Shown piece by piece: positions 43,625-54,996 of a stretch of DNA of 64,000 bases. Source of the stretch: Pseudocercospora fijiensis CIRAD86 (taxonomy: Eukaryota > Ascomycota > Dothideomycetes > Mycosphaerellales > Mycosphaerellaceae); assembly GCF_000340215.1 (NCBI RefSeq), contig NW_006921535.1, positions 5,325,528 to 5,389,527 on the forward strand, in the 5' to 3' direction. The notes beneath the pieces are model-generated. The model saw only the letters and a program-made list of their open reading frames with translations. It ran no database searches and had not been told where the DNA came from. Positions within the stretch are counted from its first letter, which is position 1. The number at the start of each line of letters is the position of its first letter. Made by a program: the position numbers and the translations under genes.

Positions 43625-45250
43625 TCATTGCGTGTAGCAAGAGGACGGCGTTTCATTGTCCGGGGAATTCTGCGCGCCACGGTCGGGAGCACTTTGATCG
43701 AGAGTCTCCGTCATGACCAGCGACAGCAGTTGATGATACTCGGCGCGTGCGGTGTGGAGGAAGACGAAGGCTTCCATGTAGGTCTCAATGGCGTCGAGAG
43801 GGAGGACATGAATCTGGAGCCGCGTCGTTACCGTGCGTATGATTGCTAGTCCGGCGTCAGGATAATGGCGGCTCAGCGCGAATACAGTCACCATGGCCCA
43901 GAGGAGCAGCTGGTCATACAGCGGCAGACACGACACGCTACGGCCCAGGTCTGCGACCTCATCGCACATTCCCGCCACGTCCACTTCATTCGTGCCGGCT
44001 TCTTCTGGTCCGCCGGCGAGATGATTCAGCATGGCTATGCCGGTGGCCTGGAGGATAATATGCATTTCGAGGTTGATTCGGTCGGCTTCTTTGTCGGTCT
44101 CCTTGGTCGTGACCAGGTCGCGAACTCGGGGCTTCGTGTTGAACCACGTGATGGAGGAGGCGAGAGTCTGGATGGCCTGGCTCCTGGAGGGTCCCGAGGG
44201 CATGCGTTCGATGGATTGGCAGCTGCATACTGCGTGGACCAGGCGCCGGTCGAGATACGTCCTCTCCGAGATCCACGCAAAGCCGATGTTGGCGTCGGCC
44301 TCCAGCTCGAAGATCCTGGTCGTTTCCTCGAAGGGTTCGGGGGTGACGCCTGATCCAAAGGTGTTGGCAAAGCTGATGATTTGGGCGAAGAGATCGTGTG
44401 GCTGCTCGTCCTCCTTGAAGTGCGATTGCAGCAGCTTCAAGCCGTCGCAATGGGCTCGACAGGCGTCCTGAGAACCCCACCACTTCTCCCAGCTGCCCAG
44501 GATGGCGATGCCGATCAGGAGGCCAAAGTCGTTCTGGAAGTTCTGGGCGGGCGCATCGAGCCGCTTGTTGATGCTGCGAATGGCCATGTGGCGGAAGGCC
44601 AAGGTCATGAGCGACGAGCCTGGGTCTGCCGCGTTTCTCGCGCCGACCTGCGCGGCGGCGGCGAGCATCAGCGCCCAGAAGCACGGGGGGCTGGACAAGG
44701 CCATGTGCGGCAGCTCCGTCTGCCACGAGTATCGTCGGCCATAGCGGCGGTCGTGCTGCGTGGGCAGGCGCAGGTCCAGCAGGGGCGCGACATGCGTCAT
44801 GAAGAGGTTGAACAGCGAGTGCAGCACGTTCGGATCCTTCACCACGTCGAAGTCGATGGCATGTGACGAGAAGGGGTCGATGCGCGCGGCGCCGACTTCC
44901 ACAGGCGTGCGCGGAGGGAATGCGAGCGTCGAGCCCGGCTCAGGGGCTTCTTGCTTGACTCTCTTCCCTCCAGATGCGTGTGCGTGTGCGTGTGAGCCAG
45001 CAGCATCCCGCCGTCCAGGTCCAGTGGCCGTCCGCTTGTGGTGCGTCGCGGCGATGGTGGCCTTCCGCCGGCCTGCCGATGCGAGCGCCGCTTGTCGCCG
45101 GACAATCTTTCGTATGGTGGCGGGATCATTGCTTTCAGGCAGATCCAGCGATTCACCCGGCCCTGTCTCCGACTTCGTGCCCGATGGTAATGATGGCCGT
45201 CGGGCGGGATTCAGGACGATGACGCCGTGCTGCCCCGTCCCAGCTTGCAT
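43625..45250 (-). CDS. Fungal transcription-factor domain protein, 541 aa
   Basis: A single exon from ATG 45250 to TAG 43625-43627. The N-terminal 115 residues are basic and low in complexity (KIVRRQAALASAGRRKA, a His/Ala/Ser stretch, KRVKQE). From about residue 125 the protein matches the regulatory middle domain of fungal transcription factors (Fungal_trans_2 type): DPFSSHAIDFD, VLHSLFNLFMTHVAPLLDLR, HMALSSPPCFWALMLAAAAQ, LLIGIAILGSWEKWWGSQ, and further helices to the end. There is no Zn2Cys6 cluster in this ORF. It may sit in an unseen upstream exon, or the protein may act without one, as some members do. G/C-rich codons support expression. Target genes are unknown. Confidence 0.8.
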   Translation of the reverse strand: MQAGTGQHGVIVLNPARRPSLPSGTKSETGPGESLDLPESNDPATIRKIVRRQAALASAGRRKATIAATHHKRTATGPGRRDAAGSHAHAHASGGKRVKQEAPEPGSTLAFPPRTPVEVGAARIDPFSSHAIDFDVVKDPNVLHSLFNLFMTHVAPLLDLRLPTQHDRRYGRRYSWQTELPHMALSSPPCFWALMLAAAAQVGARNAADPGSSLMTLAFRHMAIRSINKRLDAPAQNFQNDFGLLIGIAILGSWEKWWGSQDACRAHCDGLKLLQSHFKEDEQPHDLFAQIISFANTFGSGVTPEPFEETTRIFELEADANIGFAWISERTYLDRRLVHAVCSCQSIERMPSGPSRSQAIQTLASSITWFNTKPRVRDLVTTKETDKEADRINLEMHIILQATGIAMLNHLAGGPEEAGTNEVDVAGMCDEVADLGRSVSCLPLYDQLLLWAMVTVFALSRHYPDAGLAIIRTVTTRLQIHVLPLDAIETYMEAFVFLHTARAEYHQLLSLVMTETLDQSAPDRGAQNSPDNETPSSCYTQ

Positions 45251-48200
45251 GGCGCCGCCAATGTACGACGGGAATGCAATGCGTGCGAATCCGTCGAAAA
45301 CAGGTGTTGTGCTGCCCGCGCGCTGCTTGTAGAATATGTGCCGAATCGAAAGCCTTTTGGTTCTGCCTCGATTACGGTTGCTTGCGCGAGCACCGGCATG
45401 CTGGTCACAATGGCGACGGCCCGGCCATTGCTGGCTGCGTGAGGGTGATTAAACCGTATAGCAAGTCAAGCCTTCGATGGCGATGTTGGCATGTACTGTT
45501 CCTAGTCATCGACCGGCCCTTGCAGGGATCGACCATGTCGGCCGAAAACGCACTGCAAGGCCAGCGACGCACGACGATGCAAGCATGTGAATCTGACTTT
45601 GCACAACACCACGACGTTGGAAGAGTGACCAGGCCGATACCACCCATGCCACGTAGAGCCTGCGTCGGTCCCAGTGAAGATCAAAGTATTTCGCATGTGA
45701 CCCTTCTCAAGACCAGTACGACCGACGGCATGAACGCCCCAGGGCCCAGGTTCACCAACAAACAAAATCCCAGAAGCCATTCAAGCAAAACGCTGACCAG
45801 TCTCCCTCAATCGAGACCCATCCCTGAGTCTGACAAGGGCTTTACTGAAACCTTTAATACCTCTCGTTCTGCCTCACTAAGACGGATGTGGTAGGAACTC
45901 TTCACTCGTGATCGTACTTTGTTTCGACTATCTTCATACACGAACACGCAGACAGGCAAAGAGTGAGCAGTCGTCAATTCCAAGAACCTGCCAACAAGAA
46001 CAATGCTCGACCACCACATCATGCATCCCGAAACGACCGAGCAAGTCTTATTGCGACTTGGAGTCATCAAACCCGAAGCGAAAAGAAATCCAGTGACCAC
46101 TCGGAGTGACTCAGGAGGCACCCTCTCTCCGTTCTGGATCGACAATCCTGTATTTGCCATCACCGCGACAAGATTGAAGCGCTGTGAGCCACAGAGCGAC
46201 ATCAAACCACCAATCGCATCCACAAACTCCATCCACGTCTCGTACAACAACCTCTACAAGAAGCCTTGAAAGGTGCAAAACCTGGCCGAGCTGCCACCGA
46301 CGATGCATCCGACTTTCTCCGCCTGCTATCGAGAAGATCAACCCACTCTCGTGCGTCGCAACGGTGTGCCTCTTATTCCTGTCTTACGTTGGGATTTGAC
46401 GACGGAAATGTCCTCGTCATGGGGCCAGGACCAGTACGTTCAACGCTTGTAGCTGCAGCTGGGATCGGCGTCTGTTTTCTCTCCCGTGTTGACCGCAAGA
46501 AGGAGTCGATGATTCTTGGTCCACGTTGTTATCAATTGAATGATTCTCAGCAAGGAACAGTCTGACTAGACTACAAATGTACTTTTTTTTTCCGGCTATG
46601 CTTGAACGACATCAAAGGTTACATGTCTTCATGTAGGTATTTGCCAGCCGCAACGCAACTTACTACTGAAGTTCCCTTCGATCACGGAACTCTTCCATTG
46701 ATTTTCAGCTCGAAAGAATTCCTTCGTGAATACATACACAATGGTTGGCCCAGGGTATCAGTAGCGAGCGCTCTATCATGCATGGTTGATTTACCAACAG
46801 TCCGGAAGCTTTGCGGGTATGCCGTTCACCCAGCCCGGCGACATGTCATGAAAAGAAGGTTCATGGCCGTCATCAAGCGGAACTATTCCCAAAACAACGT
46901 ACGTCACGACCGTTGTGATGTCAAAGCGCAGATTTGTTTGTTTGTATGCCACCTGCTAGACACGAGGCGATGGCGAGTGCATCCCAGTTGTGGGCTGAGA
47001 ATAATCTGTGGAACTACCATCGATTGACTAGCAACGAGGAAATCTCATAGGCGCCGCTTGTTGTTGCTGGCGACGGATCACGCCAAGTCCAGGGAGTTAT
47101 GTATACATATATAGGCCAACAAGGGTCGCTCCACGAACGACTGGCACCGTTCACTGCTTGCTGTTGTCCCAAATACGTTGTTGCCCTGGGTGGGTTCAAC
47201 TGCCTGAATCGCTAGCCGAAAACGTGCCTGCAGAAGATGAAGCACTTTCAGAAACTTTGCGAGCCTATTCCATCTTCACTACTTGCGCCGTCGAACGCCG
47301 ACCAGCATGATGAAGGCACAGGAACGCACATCGGTTACAAAACGCTGTTTTGGAGACCCATACCACCAGCGAATCGTCAGCCTCCGCCGCCTATGTGGTA
47401 GTTTGTCACTCCGGATAACTTGATAATATGTACGGGTATCATCTGCTTCAGAACCGCAGTCGCAGGGCTCGGAGGCTCGTCCACAGGGTGTAGAGAGGAC
47501 CACCGAAACTTTGAAATCGCTTCTTGGCCTGTTCATCATCAGTCCAACAAACGTGTCTAGTAGTGAGTCTGGACCACGCTACGAACACGTTGTGCGGTGA
47601 GTCTATAAGGCGTGGTGGTCGGTTTATGCTCGAGACCGGGGCACGTTCGTGGGTGATGACTGGTCTGGGTCGTATGACTTGTCTAATAGTGTCATGGACT
47701 CGACTCCGCTTGCCGTATGGCATCCTTGTAGTAAGCGTTCTCCACATGTGCGGGTCGTGAACTCAAGATTTGGACATGATTTATGATTTATCGGAAAACG
47801 GGAAAAGTTTGGGGGGAAGGTAGTACTGTAACACTACTTACCATCTCAAGGAAGGTTGCTGCTTAACCAATCTAGCAGTCAACTAGCCTCGAGCCCTGCA
47901 CAGACACCAGACCAGACCCCTGCGCTTTCCAACAAGCCCTGTGTGCTGGCGACACCGACACGTTGTGGTCCTCGTGGGTCACTAGAAACACGCAGTCGTC
48001 GTATCTAGACACTTTACTACAAGTCTGCTCGAGCGATATCATCAGAACTTGCATCTCGAAAGACAATGACTGACCGCTGGAGAGATATTACTGCATTTGG
48101 CAACGTTGTGGTATTGGAGCAACAAGCCCCTTTATTGAAAGACTGTTGTCTGGATCCTAATCTGGTCGAGTAGCATGCTCCGTTGATGCCTAAACAAACC

Positions 48201-48600
48201 CTCATGGCTGCTGAGAAGATCACCAACACGCCATCACAGCTTATTCTATTACGGGACTTCTGGACTTGTCATCAGACGGCAAGTCTTGCCTGTTGCCCCT
48301 GGTGCGATGTTATAGTCGTTGGAGATGGTGGTCGAGAATCGAGATGTCATAGTCACTGATAAGGACTCATGCCTTCATCTCAGAAGGGTGACAAGCATCT
48401 TTCTCAGCTTGTTGTGGTCTGCGATGTATTAATATCACCCTGGCATCTCATGTGAATACCCCAGCCGTCGATCTTTGGCTACCACTCGGCGAGCACTGGT
48501 AAGAGAATGCTTTTGCTCGTCTGGCCCGGATCGTAGAGTGTGCATGTCAGACTTAGTGGAGCGAGCGACGCTTATGTCTTGCCCATAGCTGTTGATTGTT
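45251..48600. other. Host stretch without a supported gene
   Basis: Upstream region of the transcription factor followed by 3 kb with only short overlapping ORFs (for example 46602-47027 plus, 47448-47747 minus). None shows motifs or consistent codon bias. No RNA gene recognised. Composition shifts to RIP type at about 48.6 kb. Confidence 0.4.
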
Positions 48601-48639
48601 GATTAATCACAATCACCTAACCGTTATTACAATCACAAT

Positions 48640-51290
48640 CTCAGGTGAGTAATTAATCGTCAATCACAATCGCTATAATTATGTAATTACTGTAGTGGTA
48701 AGCGTTATAGTTAAGAAGGGTACTATTTCAAAGACTATAGTTATTGTTAGCAGTTATTAATACATTATCTTCGTGCTCTACGCCTTCTAGTAAATACAGC
48801 CCTTCTAATAGCATGTGAGCAAGGCCTATAGACTGCTAACTCTTTAAACACTTACTTATCCGGATAGTGTTACTACTAAGTAATAACCGCTCCTATAATA
48901 TCGTACGCCGGCTCTTACTAAAGGTCCGCTCGGACTCTACGGATATAGCGAATACGGACAATAGGTCGATAGCAAGCCGTGCGAGTGCTAGATTAGCCGA
49001 TTGTTGCTGTATCTACTACTTAATTAGTATTATAGAAACAGGCCTATTATTATAGTTTTTGCCGACGATTGGAAGGCTAATCGGTAGTCTATAGATAAAG
49101 GCTTCGAAGGCATCCTCGTCGCTAGCAACAAGGTCGGCTTATAACTGTATTTGCTACCGTTCTAGGTTAGTAAGACCTTCGAGGTTGCGCTTAGAAGTTA
49201 AGTGAGGAGTACTATGTCTATAGCGTTGTTTGTAGTCTTGCTATAGACCTCTAGCTTCTAATAAGGCGGCGTCTATATCAATTGCTAAGCACTTATTCAA
49301 CTACGCGAGCCTTCGAGTTAGATATAGAAGGACTACCGCGGCATAGACGCAGGTCTATTAGTTAAGTCGATAGTATTTATCGAATAGCTGTCTTACTAGC
49401 TGAATTAAACGGATAAGAGGTTAACGCCGAGTGTTGTCTTCCGCTAACCGAGTAAGGTAGCTTCTTATATACTCTATAGCTTCTTAGTACTAATTCAGTA
49501 TCACTGCGTAGCCTTGTAGCTTAAGAGTGACCTCTTTGAATAGTATAAGGAAGTTATAAGTATGCTATAGAATAGACCATTCTTCGGTAGTAAGCTAAGC
49601 GTCCCTTAAGTGCGGCATTCTATCGAAGAAGCTATTTAATATTGGCCTCGTTTGCAGTGCCTCCTTAATTATAAGGAGCTATCTATTCTAGCGTGTTTTA
49701 CCTAGAATCTTAGGTGTTATAGTAGGCAGTGAAGGCTATGCCTTATATACCTCCTTAAATACGTTAAAGTTGTCGTTCTAGCGTAGAAGCTTAGCGAGTA
49801 AGAATAGCCGTTATAATAGACCTTGCTTAGCAAAGGAGTCTACGTCTATGTCTAGCTACTTCGAGATAGACACTATATCGCTATCCGAGTCTATTATAGA
49901 CAGTTTAAACTCCTCGCTCTCGGTAGACTCTTTATTCTTAGCGAATATAAATGCCTACGTTATCCGGTTGATAATGTGTCTAATATAGCGTAGATAGCGC
50001 TTCCGGAAGTAGCTATAGCCTTCTGCTTAAATGAAGGTCTCTACGGCTATATAGAGGGTCTTATTGTTAGAGCTATTATCAGCCGTTATCTAGCCGATCT
50101 TGTCTATTATATTAAAGACCTTGAAGCTATTAATAAGCAGTAGCGCGAGGAAGTCGCCTATATAAGAACCGACTAGAAGCGGTAGAAAATCTAGTAGTAC
50201 TTGAACTAACTTACCCTTATTGTTAATATACTAGCAATTGATAGCCTAGAAGTGCTTCCTACTATACTAAGCCTTCTATATATTAGTACTAACGTAGATA
50301 CAGCTTAAGGCGCCTAATAAGGCTTGTTTAACGCGCTCTCGCTAATACTCGAAGTTGTAAAGAATATAGCTAAAAAGGGTCGTATATAAGCGTAGAAGTA
50401 CGTATTTAGCTTATAGGTTGACTGCTAGTATTAGGTTATTGAACTCCTTCGTTATAATAGCACTATATAAGACACTAAGTGCTGTAATAAAGCGAGCAAG
50501 AGCGTATCTAAAGGTCTTCTTATCCGCTGCGTTCTTTAGTATATTAACGGTCTTCTATGCCTCAATATCTACGTTCTTCCTAATAGTAGCTAAGAAGTCG
50601 ATTACGCTCTGTTTCTTGCTATTATCCTTCTCTTTTATACGACTAACGATAATTTGATGCTTATAGAATAGGTGCTCGGCGGCGTTGCTAGATTGAGACT
50701 AAAAGCGCTCTGTATCGTTATTACTATAGTATCTATAGTAGAATACTCGGTACCGGCTGTTCTTAACCCTCTTAGGCTCGCTATTCTTTAGAGGTCTCGA
50801 ATAAGACTACAACTCCGGATTACGCCTATTACTAGCTCTCTTTCGCTTCTTAGATAGTATAGGTGTCGGTATCGGTTGCGTAGGTGTTGCTAAGGACGAG
50901 AAGGACTGTATAGGAAGGAATAATGGGTTAGGTATTAGCTAAGGAGGTTATATAGGTTGATTTGGTAGCAGTAGTGTAGGATTTGGCACCTCTCCGGCTT
51001 CGCTATCTTCGAGGTCGCTTAGATCGCTCGAATCTTAGGTAAATAGTATCCGTTGCCTATCCTACGTTTCCCGTTGTGTTTCTTAGCCCTTACGGAAGTT
51101 TTCTAAGAGCCGTTATAAAGGCTTAGGGTTTTTGCGTGTTTCTACTATAGTAAGGAAATAGTAGAAGTTATAAAAGGATAGAGGTTTAGAAAATTTGAGT
51201 TTAATAGGGCTTACTAAGGTTTAAGGCGCGAGCCGAGGCCGCTCGGTTAGTCGACTCCGGAGGTTCCTATTAGGCTTTAAAGACCCTAAA
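48640..51290 (-). mobile_element. hAT transposon relic, RIP-mutated
   Basis: Minus-strand frame with hAT features: after a Pro/Ser-rich N-terminus, RYRVFYYRYYSNND (a BED-like zinc motif with Cys and His changed to Tyr), TADNSSNN with its conserved Asp near 50.1 kb, and the C-terminal dimerisation region ARLAIDLLSVFAISVESERT with FSKSRRTI near 48.9-49.0 kb (usual MSAExERxFS). Interrupted by many TAG/TAA. Terminal inverted repeats and the 8 bp duplication were not located. Confidence 0.85.
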
Positions 51291-51329
51291 TAATATAATT
51301 AATAGGAACAGGTAGGCGCGCAAGCAACT

Positions 51330-52043
51330 AGAATACTAACAACTCCTACTATTCTATATTCTAATCCTTTACAATACTACTAATATACTCCTTTACGGCA
51401 GCCTCGATATATAAGGCGTTACGAGTACGCTATATAGCGAGCTCGACCTTTAATTTACACTCCTCGCCTATATATAGTAGACAAGGGTCGCAGGCGTAGG
51501 GGTTAAGAAACCTAAAGTGCTTCGCCCTCTCTTCTATCCTTAGTATACGCTCGCTATACACCTTATAGCGACAGTCCCCTAGATATACGGCTATATAGTT
51601 GCCCTTCTTACGGATATAATTCTCGAAAGCCTCCTACTTCTTAGTAAAGACGTCGAGCTCGGCATTCTTCGTAATTAGTCGGTGTTCTATACCTTCGTAT
51701 TCCTTTAGTATACGGCGAGACTCTTGTAATAACCCTTCTATAACAGCCTACTAAGCCTCTATTTCCTTATACTATTAATTAAGCTAATCCTAACCTTTTA
51801 CCGTCTTCTTAGGGTTCTTACGAAGCCTCTTAGCAACCGGTTCTTCTTCTTCTTCTTCCTCGGAAGCGCTAGATACACTATTGGCGATAGACTTCTTATT
51901 GCTAGGCTTCTTGTCGATAGGCTAAGTCTAAGTCTATAGCGGCGGCAGCGGTAGTAGCGATAGTAAGGTATCGATAAGAACCTCTACCTCCGATTCTAAC
52001 TCGCTATCTAACAGCTATACGATTAGCTATAGCAATAAACAGT
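51330..52043 (-). pseudogene. Coiled-coil ORF relic with CxxC, unknown
   Basis: Minus-strand frame with only RIP-type stops. It has an acidic Glu run (SSASEEEEEEE), a basic KRLRKNPKK stretch, then a long Glu/Lys/Leu region that looks helical (LLQESRRILKEYEGIEHRL), and a C-terminal YACDPCLLYIGEEC motif. It sits between the hAT relic and an LTR and may belong to either or to a third element. Function unknown. Confidence 0.4.
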
Positions 52044-53390
52044 TGTAAGAAGGGTATGTTAGCAGGTAGATAGGGTAGTAGTAGGTACGAGTAGTATTCG
52101 ATAAGGAGCTAGGAGGAGAGGGAGGAAGGCAGGAGAGTTGGCCTAACGCTAAGCGCTAAGCCCTACCTAAGGCATTAAGACCCTAGCTTCACTCGGCCTA
52201 GTTATATGCCAATTACGTATAGCCTCTTTGGCCCTAATATACGCTTCCCTTCTAAAGGCCGCGCCCTCGTAGCCGGTCTTTATCCTAGTCTTAACCTCTA
52301 TTGCTGCTAACTTAGCAGATCTAATAAGCTGCTTAGCCCGCGCTAAATTAAACACTTAACTATCTAATTATGTAACTATGTTAAACCTTACCTCTAATAA
52401 CACAATATACAACTCTAACTGCGCTATCTCTATATATAATAAACTATAAAGTGATATATATTTATAAGAATTGAAGGCCTTCGACTAATTATAATACGAG
52501 CGCGTCTTCCCTACTGTAATAGGTAGACGTACGAGGTATTGCAGCACTGCCTCCGTTCTAAGTAATATCGTATCGAGTTCTTTACGTCTACTCTTAAAAG
52601 ACCTAGCAATATCCGCTTCCGAGGGTTTGTCCGTTCCGAGGGTTATTATTCTTATTGTTCGTAGTTTCGCTAGCCCTAATTAGCTAGGTTTGGTAGCCTT
52701 CAAGTGTTAATCTTATCTTATCTTTTCAAAAAACACAGCTCGTCTGGTTTCTATAGGTAAAGGCTATTATAAGTGTAGTAGTAGAGGTTCGCCTCGCTTA
52801 AAGGGTTAGATAGATCGAGGAGTAACCTATTGTCCGCAAGATCGACCCCGGCTAGCTTAGCTCTATAGTTTTGCCCTTAGTTAGTCTATTAGTCGCTTAA
52901 TCTTTTAACTTAGTCAAAGTTTTGACTTAGCCTTAAAGTTTTGATTAAACCTTTAACAGGCTTAAGGCTTTAATTAAAGTTTTAATTAAGGGTGCCTTAG
53001 GCTCGTAGTATAGGTAAGGTTGTATCTATAGGCGTAGCGATAATAGTAAGTAATGTTAACAATAGCAGTACTAGTCGTCTTAGCGCTAACTTTACCTTGC
53101 TTTCGATTTCCTTCTTCGACTAATAATATACTCCGTAACACTGTTACTAATATAGCCGCGCCGGCCGTGTCGTCTTCGCCGATTGCCTAGGCCTCGAGGC
53201 CCCGACAGAATAAGGGAATAAGAGGGGGACCTATAGGGCGCGTTAGTAAAGAGGTAGAGTCCTTAAAAGAGTATGCGATTAATTAATAGACGCGTCGTAG
53301 CGCGCCTAGTATAGTCTTATTGTCCTAGTTTGTCGGCCTCTAATTAGTTAGCTAATAGTACCCCGGGGGTAGCATTATTCCTAGGCGACA
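52044..53390 (-). repeat. Gypsy LTR, copy C
   Basis: About 1.35 kb. In plus-strand reading it begins TGTAAGAAGGG and ends CTAGGCGACA, so in the element's own orientation it has TG...CA ends. About 85-90 percent alike (estimated by eye) to 53645-54996, with RIP-type differences and small indels. Confidence 0.85.
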
Positions 53391-53644
53391 TTATAGGCCC
53401 TTAGCCTTCTTCTTGTTCTTGATACTAGTCTAATACTTATCTAACAACTTAGTTATATCCTTAAACGAGTCTTCGGCCTCCTACGAGTCCTATTTAGGTA
53501 AATAGCCTTACTATCTTAGGAGGTACTCCTTCTTACCTCGCCTAGTCCGATAATCTAGGATACGTTCTATAGACTATAGCTCTTTACTATCCGCTAGTAT
53601 GTCTTCGTGTTTAGTAGGGGCTTTATCCCCCTCGCGTAGGTAAT
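53391..53644 (-). pseudogene. Gypsy copy C chromodomain fragment
   Basis: The last part of a Gypsy pol, truncated at the border with copy A. The frame reads RGKKEYLL, a stop or two, GYLPK and KDITKLLDKY, which fits a C-terminal chromodomain. Such domains direct integrase to heterochromatin in chromoviruses. Confidence 0.7.
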
Positions 53645-54996
53645 TGTAAGAAGGGTTATATTAGCAGGTAGATAGGGTGGTAGTAGGTACAGGTAGTATT
53701 CGATAGAGATCTAAGAGGAGAGGGAGGAAGGTAGGCTAGTTAGCCTAACGCCAAGCGCCAAGCCCTGCCTAAGGCATCAAGACCCTAGCTTCACTCGAGC
53801 CTAGTTATATACTAATTACGTATAACCTCTTTAGTCCTAATATACGCTTCCCTTCTAAAGGCCGCGCCCTCGTAGCCGGTCTATGTTCTATTCTTAACCT
53901 CTATCGCTACTAACTTAGCAGGTCTAGTAAGCTTCTTAGTCCGCGCTGAATTAAACACTTAACTACCTGATTATGTAACTATATTAAACCTTACTTCTAA
54001 TACAACGTCTAACTCTAACTGCGCTATCCTTGTATATAATAAAGTAAAGGGATATAAAGCTATAAGAATTAAGGGCTATCGACTAATTATAATACGAGCG
54101 CGTCTTCCCTACTATAATAGGTAGACGTACGAGGTATTGTAGCCCTACCTCCGCTCTAAGTAATGTCGTACCGAGTTCTTTGCGTCTACTCTTAAAAGAC
54201 CTAGAAATGTCCGCTCCGAGGGTTTGTTCTTATTATTACGGGGGCTATTATTGTTCGTAGTTTCGCTAGCCCTAATTGGTTAGGTTTAGTAGCCTTCAAG
54301 TGTCAATCTTATCTTATCTTTTTAAAAAACACAGCTCGTCTAGTTTCTATAGGTAAAGGCTATTATAAGTGTAGTAGTAGAGGTTCGCCTCGCTTGAAGG
54401 GTTAGATAGATCGAGGAGTAACCTATTGTCCGCAAGATCGACCCCGGCTAGCTTAGCTCTATAGTTTTGCCCTTAGTTAGCTAGTCTATTAGTCGCTTAA
54501 TCCTTTAAGCGGCTTAAAGTTTTGATTAAAGTTTTGATCAAAGTTTGATTAAGGTGCCTTAGGCTCGTAGTATAGGTAAGGTTATATCTATAGGCGTAGC
54601 GATAATAGCAAGTAATGTTAATAATAGCGGCGCTAGTCGTCTTAGCGCTAACCTTACCTTGCTTTCGATTTCCTTCTTCGGCTAACAATATACTCCGCAA
54701 TACCGTTACTAATATAGCCGCGCCGGCCGCGCCGTCCTCGCTAATTGCCTAGGCCTCGAGGCCTCGATAGAATAAGGGAACAAGAGGGAGACCTAAATAC
54801 TAGGAGAAGGGCCTTATAGGGCGCGTTAGTAGAGAGGCGGTTTCCTAAAAGAGCAGTAGATAGTTAACGCGTTATAGCGCGCTTGTTAACACTCGGCGCG
54901 CGTTCACTATAGTAGTGTAGTCTTATTATCCTAGTTTGCCGGCCTCTAATTGGTTAGCTAATAGCACCCCGGGGGTAGCATTGTTCCTAGGCGACA
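53645..54996 (-). repeat. Gypsy 3' LTR, copy A
   Basis: A 1,352 bp unit repeated at 52044-53390. In element orientation it begins TGTCGCCTAGG right after the polypurine-like AAGGGCC and ends CCCTTCTTACA. Confidence 0.85.

Noticed and set aside
43986..44866. Other long ORFs overlapping the transcription-factor gene on both strands
   Set aside because: G/C-rich third positions of the real gene keep other frames open; the 541-codon frame has the domain match.
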